Positions 51,128 through 59,518 of a DNA stretch of 64,000 nt are shown piece by piece. Origin of the DNA: Armatimonadota bacterium (lineage in GTDB: Bacteria; Armatimonadota; Fimbriimonadia; Fimbriimonadales; Fimbriimonadaceae); the NCBI GenBank assembly GCA_018268355.1, contig JAFDWR010000004.1:372404-436403 (forward strand). Direction: 5' to 3'. A program made the position numbers and the translations under genes. Within the stretch, counting starts at the first letter, position 1. Every line of letters starts with the position of its first letter. The notes below the pieces were generated by a model. The model saw only the letters and a list, made by a program, of their open reading frames with translations. It did no database searches and was not told where the DNA came from.

Positions 51128-52226
51128 GGGGGTTGTGCTTGCGGCTTGGATCATTGCTCACCGGCAAGACGCCCTCGAACGCTGGGTGAAGTTCGACTTT
51201 CGCACGGAGCTGATCCGCCCTGCCGAGCTCCAGGGCCAAGGCGTGCAAGACCTCATGCTCATTCGCGGGGTGCTTTGCGGGAAGCGCGGTCGCGTGTTCC
51301 GCAATCCGGCGATCCAAGAGGTCCTGAACAGCCTGAGCTGGTACAAGGGTGACCCCGACTACTCACCGTCGCGACTTTCGGCCACCGAGGTGAAGAACCT
51401 CGACCTCCTGCGCTCGAAAGAGGCTTCGCTGCGCCCTGCGCCCGTCCTTGGCGACCTTCGGTGGTGGACCAACCGCCGCATCACCCAAGACTCGGTCGCT
51501 GACGCGAGCGCGGATGAGCTGCGGCTGATGCGAGCGGAGATCCTTGCCGCCCATGGCGCGGAGTTCAAGGCCGAACCCGACATCCGGGCCTACCTCGACG
51601 AGCGGTATTGGTATCGCCCGTCCGCGACGACCACGCCCTTCACCAAAACGGAGGAAGAGAACGTGCGCTCGCTCGCCGAATGGGCGCGCGCCAAGCGCCC
51701 AGCCACCGTGCTCCCCGGAGAGCTTTCCACCCTCCCCCGAGGCCCGATTAAGCTCAAGGGCACGACCCTTCGAGAGCTGCGCCTCATGCGCAACGAGCTG
51801 TTTGCGCGCAATGGCCACGTCTTTTCGGCGGAGTGGTTGAAGGCCCACTTTTCCGCCCAGGAATGGTACTGCCCGATGGGCGAAGAGCGACCTCTCACCG
51901 GGCCGGCGGCGGCCCTCGCCGTCACCCTTGCCGAAGAGGAATCGAAGCGGCTCAAGGAGCTCCAAACGACCAACCTTGCCCTCGACGACTGGCGCGAGGT
52001 GAGCGCTACCGAGCTCAAATTCTTCCGGGCCGAGATCGAGGCCCGAAAAGGGAAGCGGTTTGCGGTGCCCGCTTTGAGGACCTACTTTGAGGGCCAATCC
52101 TGGTACAAGCCGATCGACGTCTATTCCGACGACCTGCTCTCACCAGTCGAGAAGGCCAACCGCAGTCTCCTCTTCGACCTCGAAGGTCAAGCGGCGGCAA
52201 AATGGGAGCGATTCGAGGGAGATTAG
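51126..52226 (+). CDS. Protein with four YARHG-type repeats
   Basis: 366 residues. Four repeats of the YARHG family are visible: LMLIRGVLCGKRGRVF...LSWYKG, LRLMRAEILAAHGAEF...RYWYRP, LRLMRNELFARNGHVF...QEWYCP and LKFFRAEIEARKGKRF...QSWYKP (starts near residues 44, 137, 219 and 303). The domain (about 70 residues, 'R.eifArhG..F....l...f....WY.p') is common in secreted or envelope proteins of unknown role. The N-terminus (GVVLAAWIIAHRQDALERW) is a weak membrane segment. The start overlaps the PII start on the other strand, so a later GTG or TTG start is possible. Confidence 0.82.
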   Translation: MGVVLAAWIIAHRQDALERWVKFDFRTELIRPAELQGQGVQDLMLIRGVLCGKRGRVFRNPAIQEVLNSLSWYKGDPDYSPSRLSATEVKNLDLLRSKEASLRPAPVLGDLRWWTNRRITQDSVADASADELRLMRAEILAAHGAEFKAEPDIRAYLDERYWYRPSATTTPFTKTEEENVRSLAEWARAKRPATVLPGELSTLPRGPIKLKGTTLRELRLMRNELFARNGHVFSAEWLKAHFSAQEWYCPMGEERPLTGPAAALAVTLAEEESKRLKELQTTNLALDDWREVSATELKFFRAEIEARKGKRFAVPALRTYFEGQSWYKPIDVYSDDLLSPVEKANRSLLFDLEGQAAAKWERFEGD

Positions 52227-52242
52227 TCGCTAGACTGTAAGG

Positions 52243-52914
52243 GTGAAACCCAAACTCCTTATTTTTGCTGGCCTCGCCTCGGTTGCAGCGATGGCGTTGG
52301 CCCTCCAAAGCGGCAAGTCGGTCTATGTGAACGGCAAGTACGCGGGAACTTCGATTGAAAAGAACGGCGTCACCTATGTTCCGCTCAAGGACATGGCGTC
52401 GGCCCTCAATCTGACCGTCTCGAAGACCTCGCGCGGGATCGAACTCTCCGCGCCGGGCGGCGGAGCCAACCAAGTTGAGGGGATCAATGGCAAGGTGGGT
52501 CAGGTGCTCTTCAATGGCCTTGTCCGGCTTGAGGTGACCTCGGTTTTCCGGGGAAGCAAGTACACCAACAAGTTCTCGGGCGACAACCAAGAGATCACTG
52601 CCTATCCGGAGAACATGGACCTCCTCGTGGTCACGATGCGCATCCGAAATGGCACCAAGGCGAAGGAAACCGTCTTCCTGCCCGGTGGCGGCGTCTCGGG
52701 TCTCGCCGACGACAAGGGTCGATCACACGCCTACCGTACGGGCCTCAGCATCGACTGTCCCACGCGCGGTGCGGAGCTGCTCCCCGGCGCGGCGGTTGAG
52801 TTTGCGCTGACCTTCGATATCCCGAAGGACGCCAAGGGTCTCAGCCTCGTTTACGAGCCGTACTGGACGGGCAAGGCGGGCAAGGCCCCGTTCCGCGTCG
52901 ACCTCGGCCAATAG
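52243..52914 (+). CDS. Exported protein with copper-amine-oxidase-N-like and DUF4352-like domains
   Basis: 223 residues from GTG 52243. The signal is LLIFAGLASVAAMALAL. Residues 25-70 match the copper amine oxidase N-terminal repeat (KSVYVNGKYAGTSIEKNGVTYVPLKDMASALNLTVS), which binds cell-wall material in other families. Residues 85-223 are an Ig-like domain of the DUF4352 type (MDLLVVTMRIRNGTKAKETV, LLPGAAVEFALTFDIPKDAK). It lies 16 bases after the YARHG gene and is likely in the same transcript. Envelope function inferred. Confidence 0.85.
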   Translation: MKPKLLIFAGLASVAAMALALQSGKSVYVNGKYAGTSIEKNGVTYVPLKDMASALNLTVSKTSRGIELSAPGGGANQVEGINGKVGQVLFNGLVRLEVTSVFRGSKYTNKFSGDNQEITAYPENMDLLVVTMRIRNGTKAKETVFLPGGGVSGLADDKGRSHAYRTGLSIDCPTRGAELLPGAAVEFALTFDIPKDAKGLSLVYEPYWTGKAGKAPFRVDLGQ

Positions 52915-52918
52915 GCGC

Positions 52919-54424
52919 TTAGTCGCCGTGTTGCTCGCTAGAGGGCCGGGTTCTCATCTCGGCCCACTCGCGTAGGTGACCGATTTCTTCCTTCATCATC
53001 ACGCTGAGCGGGACGACGGCCTTGGCCTCTTCGAGCATGTCCTCTTGGCTCACCTCGCGGCCCGCATCAAAGGCGGTGAAGAGGGCCCCGACGATGACCT
53101 GCTCGATTTCCGCACCCGAGAAGCCTCGCGTGGCGGTAGCGAGTGCCTCGAGGTCGAAGTTCGCCGGGTCGCGGTCGCGCTTCCGAAGGTGAATCCCGAA
53201 GATCGAGACGCGCTCTTCGCGGTCGGGCAGGTCGACAAAGAAGATCTCGTCGAAACGGCCCTTGCGGAGCATCTCGGGCGGTAGGGCGGAGACGTCATTG
53301 GCGGTTGCGATGAGGAACACGGGGGCGGTCTTTTCCTGCATCCAGGTGAGGAAGGTGGCGAAGACGCGGGCGGTGGTTCCGCTGTCGCTCACGCCGCTTC
53401 CGCCGACTCCGGCGAAGCCCTTTTCGAGTTCATCGGCCCAGAGAACGCAAGGCGCGACGGATTCGGCGATCTTGATCGCCTTGCGAATGTTCTCTTCGCT
53501 TTGACCGACGAGCGAGCCGAAGATCCGGCCGACGTCGAGCTTGAGCATGGGCAGGTTCCATTCCGCCGCGACCGCCTTGGCGAGGAGCGACTTACCGCAG
53601 CCCTGGACGCCGAGGAGGAGAATGCCGCGCGGGGAAGGCAGGCCGAAGGCCTTGGCCTCTTGGGTGAACGACTTGGCACGGCGGTCGAGCCATTCCTTGA
53701 GCAGTTCCATGCCGCCGACGTCCTTGATTCGGTCCATCGCGGGATAGAACTCAAGCAGGCCTGTCTTGCGGATGATGCCCTTCTTTTCGTCGAGGATCGC
53801 CTCCAGGTCAAAGGCCCTTTTCTCGACGAGCGAGCGGGCAAAGACGGATTCAACCTCTTCGAGGGTGAGGCCCTGGGCCGATTGGATAAGGCGCTCGCGA
53901 AGGGCGGGCTCGACCTTGGCGTTGACCTTGGGGTTATCGCGCACAGAGTCGATCGCCTGGTCTAGGATCGCTTCGATCTCCTCGGGGCCGGGGAGGCCAA
54001 AGTCGACGACCGTGATGTCCTTTTCAAGGTCCGAGGGGAGGTTAAGGGTGGGCCCCATGATGACCATCGTGGTCGCCTTGCCGCGAAGCTGTGCGGCGAG
54101 GTCGCGCAGGAGGCGTACGACCCGGTAGTCCTTCATGTAAGGGTGGAAGTCCTTCAGGAGGAAGATCGATCGCTCGGGGCCTTCGTGAATCTGGGCAAGG
54201 GCCTCAAGTTCGGCGGGGAGCTTGTTGATCGGCTCGCGGGTGCTGGGTGAAGGCTTGAATCCAGCGGTCAGGGTCCAGGAATAGACCGTTCGGCTGAGTT
54301 CGACCCCAATCCGTTGGAGGGCCTGTTCGACCCGTTGTTCTTCCCACGAGACCACGTAGAGAATCGGGTACTTGGCCCGGATCAGGATCTCAATCTCTTG
54401 TGCTGCGCCCACATCCAAGATCAT
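52919..54424 (-). CDS. AAA+ ATPase, Ycf46-like
   Basis: 501 residues. The N-terminal 200 residues are a helical/P-loop-like domain with [20 protein letters not shown] and [15 protein letters not shown], characteristic of the Ycf46 group. The AAA module (about 235-470) contains [20 protein letters not shown] (Walker A), [12 protein letters not shown] (Walker B), [27 protein letters not shown] (sensor/arginine finger region) and [14 protein letters not shown]. The protein is soluble, with no protease domain, so it is not FtsH. Ycf46 proteins are linked to carbon uptake in cyanobacteria; here the role is unknown. It converges with the gene at 52243 (stops four bases apart). Confidence 0.92.
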   Translation of the reverse strand: MILDVGAAQEIEILIRAKYPILYVVSWEEQRVEQALQRIGVELSRTVYSWTLTAGFKPSPSTREPINKLPAELEALAQIHEGPERSIFLLKDFHPYMKDYRVVRLLRDLAAQLRGKATTMVIMGPTLNLPSDLEKDITVVDFGLPGPEEIEAILDQAIDSVRDNPKVNAKVEPALRERLIQSAQGLTLEEVESVFARSLVEKRAFDLEAILDEKKGIIRKTGLLEFYPAMDRIKDVGGMELLKEWLDRRAKSFTQEAKAFGLPSPRGILLLGVQGCGKSLLAKAVAAEWNLPMLKLDVGRIFGSLVGQSEENIRKAIKIAESVAPCVLWADELEKGFAGVGGSGVSDSGTTARVFATFLTWMQEKTAPVFLIATANDVSALPPEMLRKGRFDEIFFVDLPDREERVSIFGIHLRKRDRDPANFDLEALATATRGFSGAEIEQVIVGALFTAFDAGREVSQEDMLEEAKAVVPLSVMMKEEIGHLREWAEMRTRPSSEQHGD

Positions 54425-54450
54425 ACCGATCCACGGCGCGGGAGACGGAC

Positions 54451-54487
54451 TTCTGGCCCTCCCAATCGAATTTGGAGAGGGCCAGAA
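54451..54487 (-). terminator. Hairpin downstream of the PEP-CTERM gene
   Basis: TTCTGGCCCTC / GAGGGCCAGAA, 11-base arms (54451-54461 with 54477-54487), with inner CCAA/TTGG, lie six bases beyond the stop at 54494. No T-run follows. Confidence 0.6.
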
Positions 54488-54493
54488 ACCAGC

Positions 54494-55228
54494 TTAGGCC
54501 GACTTTCGTCGTCGGCGAAGGGCAAGCGCGCCGAGTCCAAGCACGGCAAGCGTCGCCGGTTCGGGAACGGCTGCGATTTCGGTGAGGACGAAGTCGCCAC
54601 CCGCTGCGCTCACGAAGTCGACGCGAACGAACTGCACGCTCGAAAGGTCAGCGAAGGAAAGACCACCTCCCGAGAAGGCCGAGTTGACAACATCAACCGA
54701 GTAGGATCCCGGCGTGTTCTGAGCGGCGAGGATGAAGTTGGCGGTCTTGACCGCAGGGCCATTCGACGTACCCACCGTGATCGTTCCCGAGACGGCGAGG
54801 TCAGCTGACCGGTAGGTGATGCGGAATCGATCTTCCGAGTTCAGCAGCCCGTCGGTGAAGCCACCGTTGGGGTTGTTGAACGACGTTCCGCTCATGGTGT
54901 CGAAGCCGTTGTAGTTCAGCGAGAGGATGCCCGCCGATTCAGCGTTCGCGCTGACGACCTGGAACCCGCCGCCCCCGGTGAGGAGTTGAGCGGTAACGGC
55001 AGGAACGAGCGAGAGGTTGTTCTGCGTGATCTGCAGAAGCGCGTCGCGCTGGCCAGTGTAGACGTTGATGGGGGTGACGTTGGTGCCTTGTTGGGCGCCG
55101 ACGATCGAACCCACCGTCGAACTGGAAAGTGTGAAAGAACCTTGATCAAAAGAATCAAGAGTGACAACGGCTTGCGAAGCCGCCGCGGTGACGATCAAAC
55201 CCGATATGATGAAAAGACGAGTGGACAA
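54494..55228 (-). CDS. PEP-CTERM sorted exported protein
   Basis: 244 residues from TTG 55226-55228, which follows AAAGGGGGAA at a good distance; the longer frame to 55528 overlaps the divergent lipoprotein gene and was rejected. The signal is MSTRLFIISGLIVTAAASQA. The body is Ser/Thr/Gly-rich (FTLSSSTVGSIVGAQQGTNV) and ends in the VPEPATLAVLGLGALAL plus RRRRKSA sorting signal. It is divergent from the gene at 55263, with only 34 bases between the starts, so the promoters must overlap. Confidence 0.9.
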   Translation of the reverse strand: MSTRLFIISGLIVTAAASQAVVTLDSFDQGSFTLSSSTVGSIVGAQQGTNVTPINVYTGQRDALLQITQNNLSLVPAVTAQLLTGGGGFQVVSANAESAGILSLNYNGFDTMSGTSFNNPNGGFTDGLLNSEDRFRITYRSADLAVSGTITVGTSNGPAVKTANFILAAQNTPGSYSVDVVNSAFSGGGLSFADLSSVQFVRVDFVSAAGGDFVLTEIAAVPEPATLAVLGLGALALRRRRKSA

Positions 55229-55262
55229 AATTTCCCCCTTTAAGAGACTCAATCTCCTGTCG

Positions 55263-55733
55263 ATGCCTGGGCTGCGATCTGTGACATGGGTGACGTTCAT
55301 CCTGGTGCTTTTGCTAGGCATGGGCTGCTCGGGTACGGCAACCAAGCGCCTGCCGATGGACGAACCGGTGGTGGCGAAGACGAAGGCCGTTCCTGCCCCG
55401 ACGTCAAACCCGCAGCCGAACGACCTTTCGGAGCCGACGATCACCCATCCCGAGATCGGCTTTGCCTCCGCCAAGAAGCTGGAAGAGCACTTCCGCAAGC
55501 ATGGTCGCGAGTTCAGCGCCTCGAGCAAGGAGGCCTACCTTCAACTCGCCCAGGAGATGCGCGATCGGCCGGTGCACGAGCCGCTTCTGGAGGCCAAGCG
55601 TGGCGACGGCGTCACCACCCGCTTCGACCGAGATTCGGGGGCCTTTCTCGCCTTCAACCCCGACCTCACTATTCGCACCTTCTTTCGACCCAACGATGGC
55701 GAGGACTACTTCCGCCGACAACTTGACCGATGA
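55263..55733 (+). CDS. Lipoprotein with putative BECR-fold RNase toxin domain
   Basis: 156 residues from ATG 55263. Residues 5-22 are a lipoprotein signal (FILVLLLGMGC, lipid Cys22), then a Pro-rich linker (30-58). Residues 63-156 match the pattern of BECR (barnase/EndoU/colicin E5/RelE-like) toxin domains: EEHFRKHGREFSASSKEAYL, LLEAKRGDGVTTRFDRDSGAF, LTIRTFFRPNDGEDYF. The candidate catalytic residues are His76, His80, Arg120 and the T-F-F triad near 139-141. The 'H...HG.ef......eY...A....' start and 'r.dG...rfd..sg.f.....d..irTfF.p' end fit known members. The next gene overlaps by ATGA and looks like an immunity gene. The fold assignment is inference from pattern; activity is unknown. Confidence 0.7.
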   Translation: MPGLRSVTWVTFILVLLLGMGCSGTATKRLPMDEPVVAKTKAVPAPTSNPQPNDLSEPTITHPEIGFASAKKLEEHFRKHGREFSASSKEAYLQLAQEMRDRPVHEPLLEAKRGDGVTTRFDRDSGAFLAFNPDLTIRTFFRPNDGEDYFRRQLDR

Positions 55734-56071
55734 AATCTGAACTGAAAGCCTTTTGCCAATCGCGGGGTTACGAACCCGTGCCGATCAACGACCGCCTGGA
55801 GGCCTGGGAATATGCGGCGGAGAACTTCATGGAGGAGTTCGAGCTCGACGACTACCGCAACGACCTCGATGGTCGCCGCATCCTCGACGAGCTGAAGCGC
55901 GCTCAGCTGATGAATTCGACGCAAATCAAGCGATTGGAAAAGGCCGACGAGGCCTTCGCCGCCCTCACCGACCTGACCGACGAGTGCGTCTGGGGCGAGA
56001 AGACGGCCAAGCAAAAGGGGTGGACCCAAGCGACCCACCCCTACTATTTCCGTCACCCGAAGGCTACTTAG
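55730..56071 (+). CDS. Small acidic protein, putative immunity partner of the lipoprotein toxin
   Basis: 113 residues, cytosolic, acidic, helical: MKSELKAFCQSRGYEPVPIN, EAWEYAAENFMEEFELDDYR, GRRILDELKRAQLMNSTQIK, LEKADEAFAALTDLTDECVW. It starts inside the stop of the toxin-like gene (ATGA), so both are made in fixed ratio, as in toxin-immunity pairs. No family recognised. The last eight bases overlap the convergent HlyD-like gene. Confidence 0.62.
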   Translation: MKSELKAFCQSRGYEPVPINDRLEAWEYAAENFMEEFELDDYRNDLDGRRILDELKRAQLMNSTQIKRLEKADEAFAALTDLTDECVWGEKTAKQKGWTQATHPYYFRHPKAT

Positions 56072-57707
56072 TCTTCAGCTTGGTTGACTCAGAACCCTTA
56101 CCGTCCTTCTCATCCTTGCCGTCCTTCGACATCTTGGAGCCGCTTCCAGATCGGAAGTTCGGCGGGAAGGCGTTGAACTGTCGCCAAAGCTCGAAGCCAA
56201 GCGAGACCTTTCCGAGCATGATCCAGCCAGTCGCTTCGGTGCCGGGCCGCAGGATCGCGCTGTCCGGCCAAGGCGGGTCCACGCGGCCATTGGCAAGCGT
56301 GTGCTGGTCGGGGGCGATGACGACGCGGTACTTGCCCGAGCCGTCGTCGAGCGGGTCGATGAATCGCACCTTGCCGCCAAACGTTCCGTAGCTCGGAATG
56401 ATGTCTTGCCAACCCGAGAACTGGAGCGCGGGCCAACCCGCAAACTGTAGGCGGACCTTGTCGCCAGTGCGGAGGAGGGGCACGTCGTTGTCGGTGACCG
56501 TGATCTCGACCACGCGGTCCTCGGTGAGCGGTACCACGCTCGCGAGGACGTCGCCCGCCTTCACCGTCGATCCGGCGCCCACCGTCGTGATGTTCATGAT
56601 CTTGCCCGTCATCGGGGCGATGATCTTGCGTTGATCGCGACGGATGTTGAGGTTGCCGAGATCCATCTCGGTCTTCACGATGTCGGCGTTGTTCTTGTTG
56701 ACCGATTCGCGCGCGGATTCGACGCTCGCGCCGATCGATTCAAGCTGTGCTGCCGTCTCGCGGGTGATCCGGTCTAGGTCCTGATAGGCGGTGTCGATCG
56801 CGCGTTCGCGTTCGATGACCACGCCGCGGGCCTGATCGAGAACCGCCTTCGCCCGAAGGACTTCGATGCGGGCCTGATCCTCACCGAGTCCGCCAAGCTG
56901 CTCGTCCTGCTTGGCGATCTCAACCTGCCGTTCGGCGGCGGTCTTGCCCGCACGAGCGCGGATGAAGTCCTGCTCGGAGAGTTCAACGTCGCGGTTGCTA
57001 ACGAGGCCCTTGCCGAGGAGTTCTTTTTGCCGCTCGTACTGCGTCTTCGCCACGCTGAGCGTGGTATCGGCGGCATCGCGGGCAACTTCGGCCTGGATGA
57101 CGCGCTCGCGAAGCTGGAGCTTGCGCCGCTTGGCGGATTCCACCGCGACCTGGCGGGCGAGGGCGAGCGACTGGTCGGCCTGCCGGACCTGGGAAAGGGC
57201 CACGTTCTTGGCCGCCTTCGCTTGGTCAATGCGCCGCTGGGCGGCGCGGATCGCGCTCTCTCGGGCCTGACCGAGGTCCGACTGCTGCTGCAAGAGCCGC
57301 AGGGCGCGCTGTTCGGCGGCATTTCGGCTTTGGGTGAGGCTGTCGACGGTGTCGCGGTAGCGATTTGCGAGCGACTCATCGAGGAACTTGGAGTCGATGT
57401 CGGCGAGTTCACCGATGACCTGGCCTGCTTGGACGGTCTCGCCTTCTTGGACCGTCCACTTCACGAGGCGACCCGAGATCTGGGCCTCGATCTTCTGCGG
57501 ACGCGACATCGCGTCGAAGATCGTCACCTTGCCATAGCCGGTGACCGACTGCTGCCACGGGATGAAGCACAGCCCGAGGATGATTGACAGCAGGAACAGG
57601 CTGATCGTGATGAAGATCCGACGACCGACGTGCTTGCGGCGCGTTCGCCTCAGGGATTCGAAGTCGGCCTTCTCGACGGAAACCGCTTTTTCAACGTTTC
57701 TTCTCAC
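56064..57707 (-). CDS. HlyD-family membrane fusion protein
   Basis: 547 residues starting at GTG 57705-57707, which overlaps the ABC stop (GTGA); the longer ATG at 57758 reaches 54 bases back into the ABC gene. One membrane helix (about 28-50, RRIFITISLFLLSIILGLCF) is followed by a lipoyl-type half (PQKIEAQISGRLVKWTVQEG) and a long coiled coil of about 240 residues (NRYRDTVDSLTQSRNAAEQR ... ERAIDTAYQDLDR). The second half follows (RKIIAPMTGKIMNITTVGAG) with a beta-barrel. The coiled coil is about as long as in type I secretion adaptors. It is the last gene of the TolC-ABC-HlyD operon. Confidence 0.93.
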   Translation of the reverse strand: MRRNVEKAVSVEKADFESLRRTRRKHVGRRIFITISLFLLSIILGLCFIPWQQSVTGYGKVTIFDAMSRPQKIEAQISGRLVKWTVQEGETVQAGQVIGELADIDSKFLDESLANRYRDTVDSLTQSRNAAEQRALRLLQQQSDLGQARESAIRAAQRRIDQAKAAKNVALSQVRQADQSLALARQVAVESAKRRKLQLRERVIQAEVARDAADTTLSVAKTQYERQKELLGKGLVSNRDVELSEQDFIRARAGKTAAERQVEIAKQDEQLGGLGEDQARIEVLRAKAVLDQARGVVIERERAIDTAYQDLDRITRETAAQLESIGASVESARESVNKNNADIVKTEMDLGNLNIRRDQRKIIAPMTGKIMNITTVGAGSTVKAGDVLASVVPLTEDRVVEITVTDNDVPLLRTGDKVRLQFAGWPALQFSGWQDIIPSYGTFGGKVRFIDPLDDGSGKYRVVIAPDQHTLANGRVDPPWPDSAILRPGTEATGWIMLGKVSLGFELWRQFNAFPPNFRSGSGSKMSKDGKDEKDGKGSESTKLKTK

Positions 57708-59518
57708 GACTTCTTGCCTCCTCGGTTGTTCTGTCGCTTGTCGAGCATCTCTCGCCACCGAACCCAGTCCTCGCGGATCTGGCGAGCGAGAATGGGGAAG
57801 AGATCAGAAAATCCTGGGTTCATCTTCTTGGAAAAGTCTCGCGGTGAGCCGCAGTCCTCGATCTTGCCGCCTTGGAGGAGCAAGATGCGGTCGCTGCGCA
57901 TGACGACATCCGACATGTGCGAGATGTCGAGGATGCTCCAACCGTGGTTGGGGTCAAAGAGGTCATCGAGAATGAGCTCGGTGACGTTCTCGTCAATGCC
58001 GGTGATCGCTTCGTCGAGGATCAGGAGTCGCGGACGACCAGCCACCGCACGGGCGATGAGGATGCGCTGGACTTGGCCTCGGCTGAGGTTCACGCCGCCG
58101 GAAACGACCGTGGTCGCGGTTCCCGCGGGCAGAAGGTCGAGGTCCTCGGTGAGGTGGGCGACGTCGAGGGCCCATCGGAGGTCTTCGCGGGTGATCCACG
58201 AGCGACCGCAGACGATGTTTTCTTCGATCGTGCCGTCGAAGAGCTCGTTCTCGTAGCCGACGAGCGCGATGTGCTGGCGAAGGCTGTCGAGGTCGATCTC
58301 GCGGATTTCGACGTTGTCGATGAGGATCGTGCCGTGGCTGGCCTCTTCGAGTCCGCAAACGAGCGAGACGAGGGTCGATTTGCCCGCGCCGCTCTTTCCG
58401 ACTAGGCTAACGTTCTCGCCGGGCTGAATCGTCATCGTGACGCCGTCGAGGATGAAGTTCTTCCCGCCGTCATAGCTGAACCGAACGCCGCGCAGGTCGA
58501 GCTGAATGCCCTTGCCATCCTGCGGGTCTGCCAGTTCGATGCCGCCTTGTCGCTCCTCGTCGAGGTCGGTCACGTGGCCGACCTTATCGAGACCCGTGAG
58601 GAGGTCGAAGAACTGGTCGGACTGCATGACGAGCTTTTCGACCGACTTGAGAACGCTCGCGACAACGATCTGGGCCGCGACGAGCTGGCCGAGGGTTAGC
58701 TGGCCGTTGATGACGAGCCAGCCTCCCATCGCAAGGACGGAGGCGGTGGCGAAGGCGTCGAACAGGACCACGCCCGCCGCTTGGCGGCGATAGACGCGGA
58801 AGTGGCTCTCGCGAGCGTCGAGGTAGTCCGCCGAGAGCTTGTCCGCGCGGCGTACGAGCCAGAACTTGTCGCCGTGCATCTTCAGGCTCCGGCCACATCG
58901 CGCGAGGTCTTCCAGCCAGTCGGCAACCGCGTACTTCTTCTTCGACTCATAGATGCTGGTCCGGAGGCCGTTCCAGCCGAGCCCGACCGTGAGCAGGACG
59001 AGCGCGAAGAGAATGACGAAGTCGAGGAGCAGGAGGAGCGGGCTATAGAACCCGAGGATGAGCATCCCGACGAGCGCGGTGAGGAGCGACGTATAGCCAT
59101 CAAGAAGGAGCTTGGCGAGCGACTTTTGGATGGTGAGAACGTCGAAGAACCGGTTGACGAGTTCAGGGGTGTAAGTGCCCTGGAGCGCGTTGAGCTTAAC
59201 CGTGGTGAGTCGGCGGGCCATCTTCAGCGAGGTAACCGCGAAGACGCGCTGTTGGAGCCGCTCAACGACGCCAAGCTGGCCGATCTGGAGCAAGCCTGCG
59301 CCAAGCAGAGCGGCACCCGCCATGAGGGTCAGGGTGAAGATCGGTTGAATGAGAAAGCCCGACGCGATCGTGTTGACGAGCGCCTGGGTCGCGAGCGGCA
59401 TCGCTAGCGAGAGGATGCCGATGATCGCGGTGTAGACGAGGATCGTCCACAGGTCGCCCTTTTCGACGCGCAACAGGCGCCAGAAGCGGATGAAAGGATG
59501 AATGGTGGTTGGCGTCAT
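57704..59518 (-). CDS. ABC transporter with fused membrane and ATPase domains (type I secretion-like)
   Basis: 604 residues. Residues 20-290 hold six helices (DLWTILVYTAIIGILSLAMP, VLFDAFATASVLAMGGWLVI). Residues 340-580 form the ATPase domain: SLVGKSGAGKSTLVSLVCGL, VNLSRGQVQRILIARAVAGR (signature LSRGQ instead of LSGGQ), LLILDEAITGID and DISHMSD (switch His). There is no N-terminal C39 peptidase domain, so no leader-peptide processing. It overlaps the TolC gene (ATGA) and the HlyD gene (GTGA), so the three are translated as one unit. Confidence 0.93.
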   Translation of the reverse strand: MTPTTIHPFIRFWRLLRVEKGDLWTILVYTAIIGILSLAMPLATQALVNTIASGFLIQPIFTLTLMAGAALLGAGLLQIGQLGVVERLQQRVFAVTSLKMARRLTTVKLNALQGTYTPELVNRFFDVLTIQKSLAKLLLDGYTSLLTALVGMLILGFYSPLLLLLDFVILFALVLLTVGLGWNGLRTSIYESKKKYAVADWLEDLARCGRSLKMHGDKFWLVRRADKLSADYLDARESHFRVYRRQAAGVVLFDAFATASVLAMGGWLVINGQLTLGQLVAAQIVVASVLKSVEKLVMQSDQFFDLLTGLDKVGHVTDLDEERQGGIELADPQDGKGIQLDLRGVRFSYDGGKNFILDGVTMTIQPGENVSLVGKSGAGKSTLVSLVCGLEEASHGTILIDNVEIREIDLDSLRQHIALVGYENELFDGTIEENIVCGRSWITREDLRWALDVAHLTEDLDLLPAGTATTVVSGGVNLSRGQVQRILIARAVAGRPRLLILDEAITGIDENVTELILDDLFDPNHGWSILDISHMSDVVMRSDRILLLQGGKIEDCGSPRDFSKKMNPGFSDLFPILARQIREDWVRWREMLDKRQNNRGGKKS

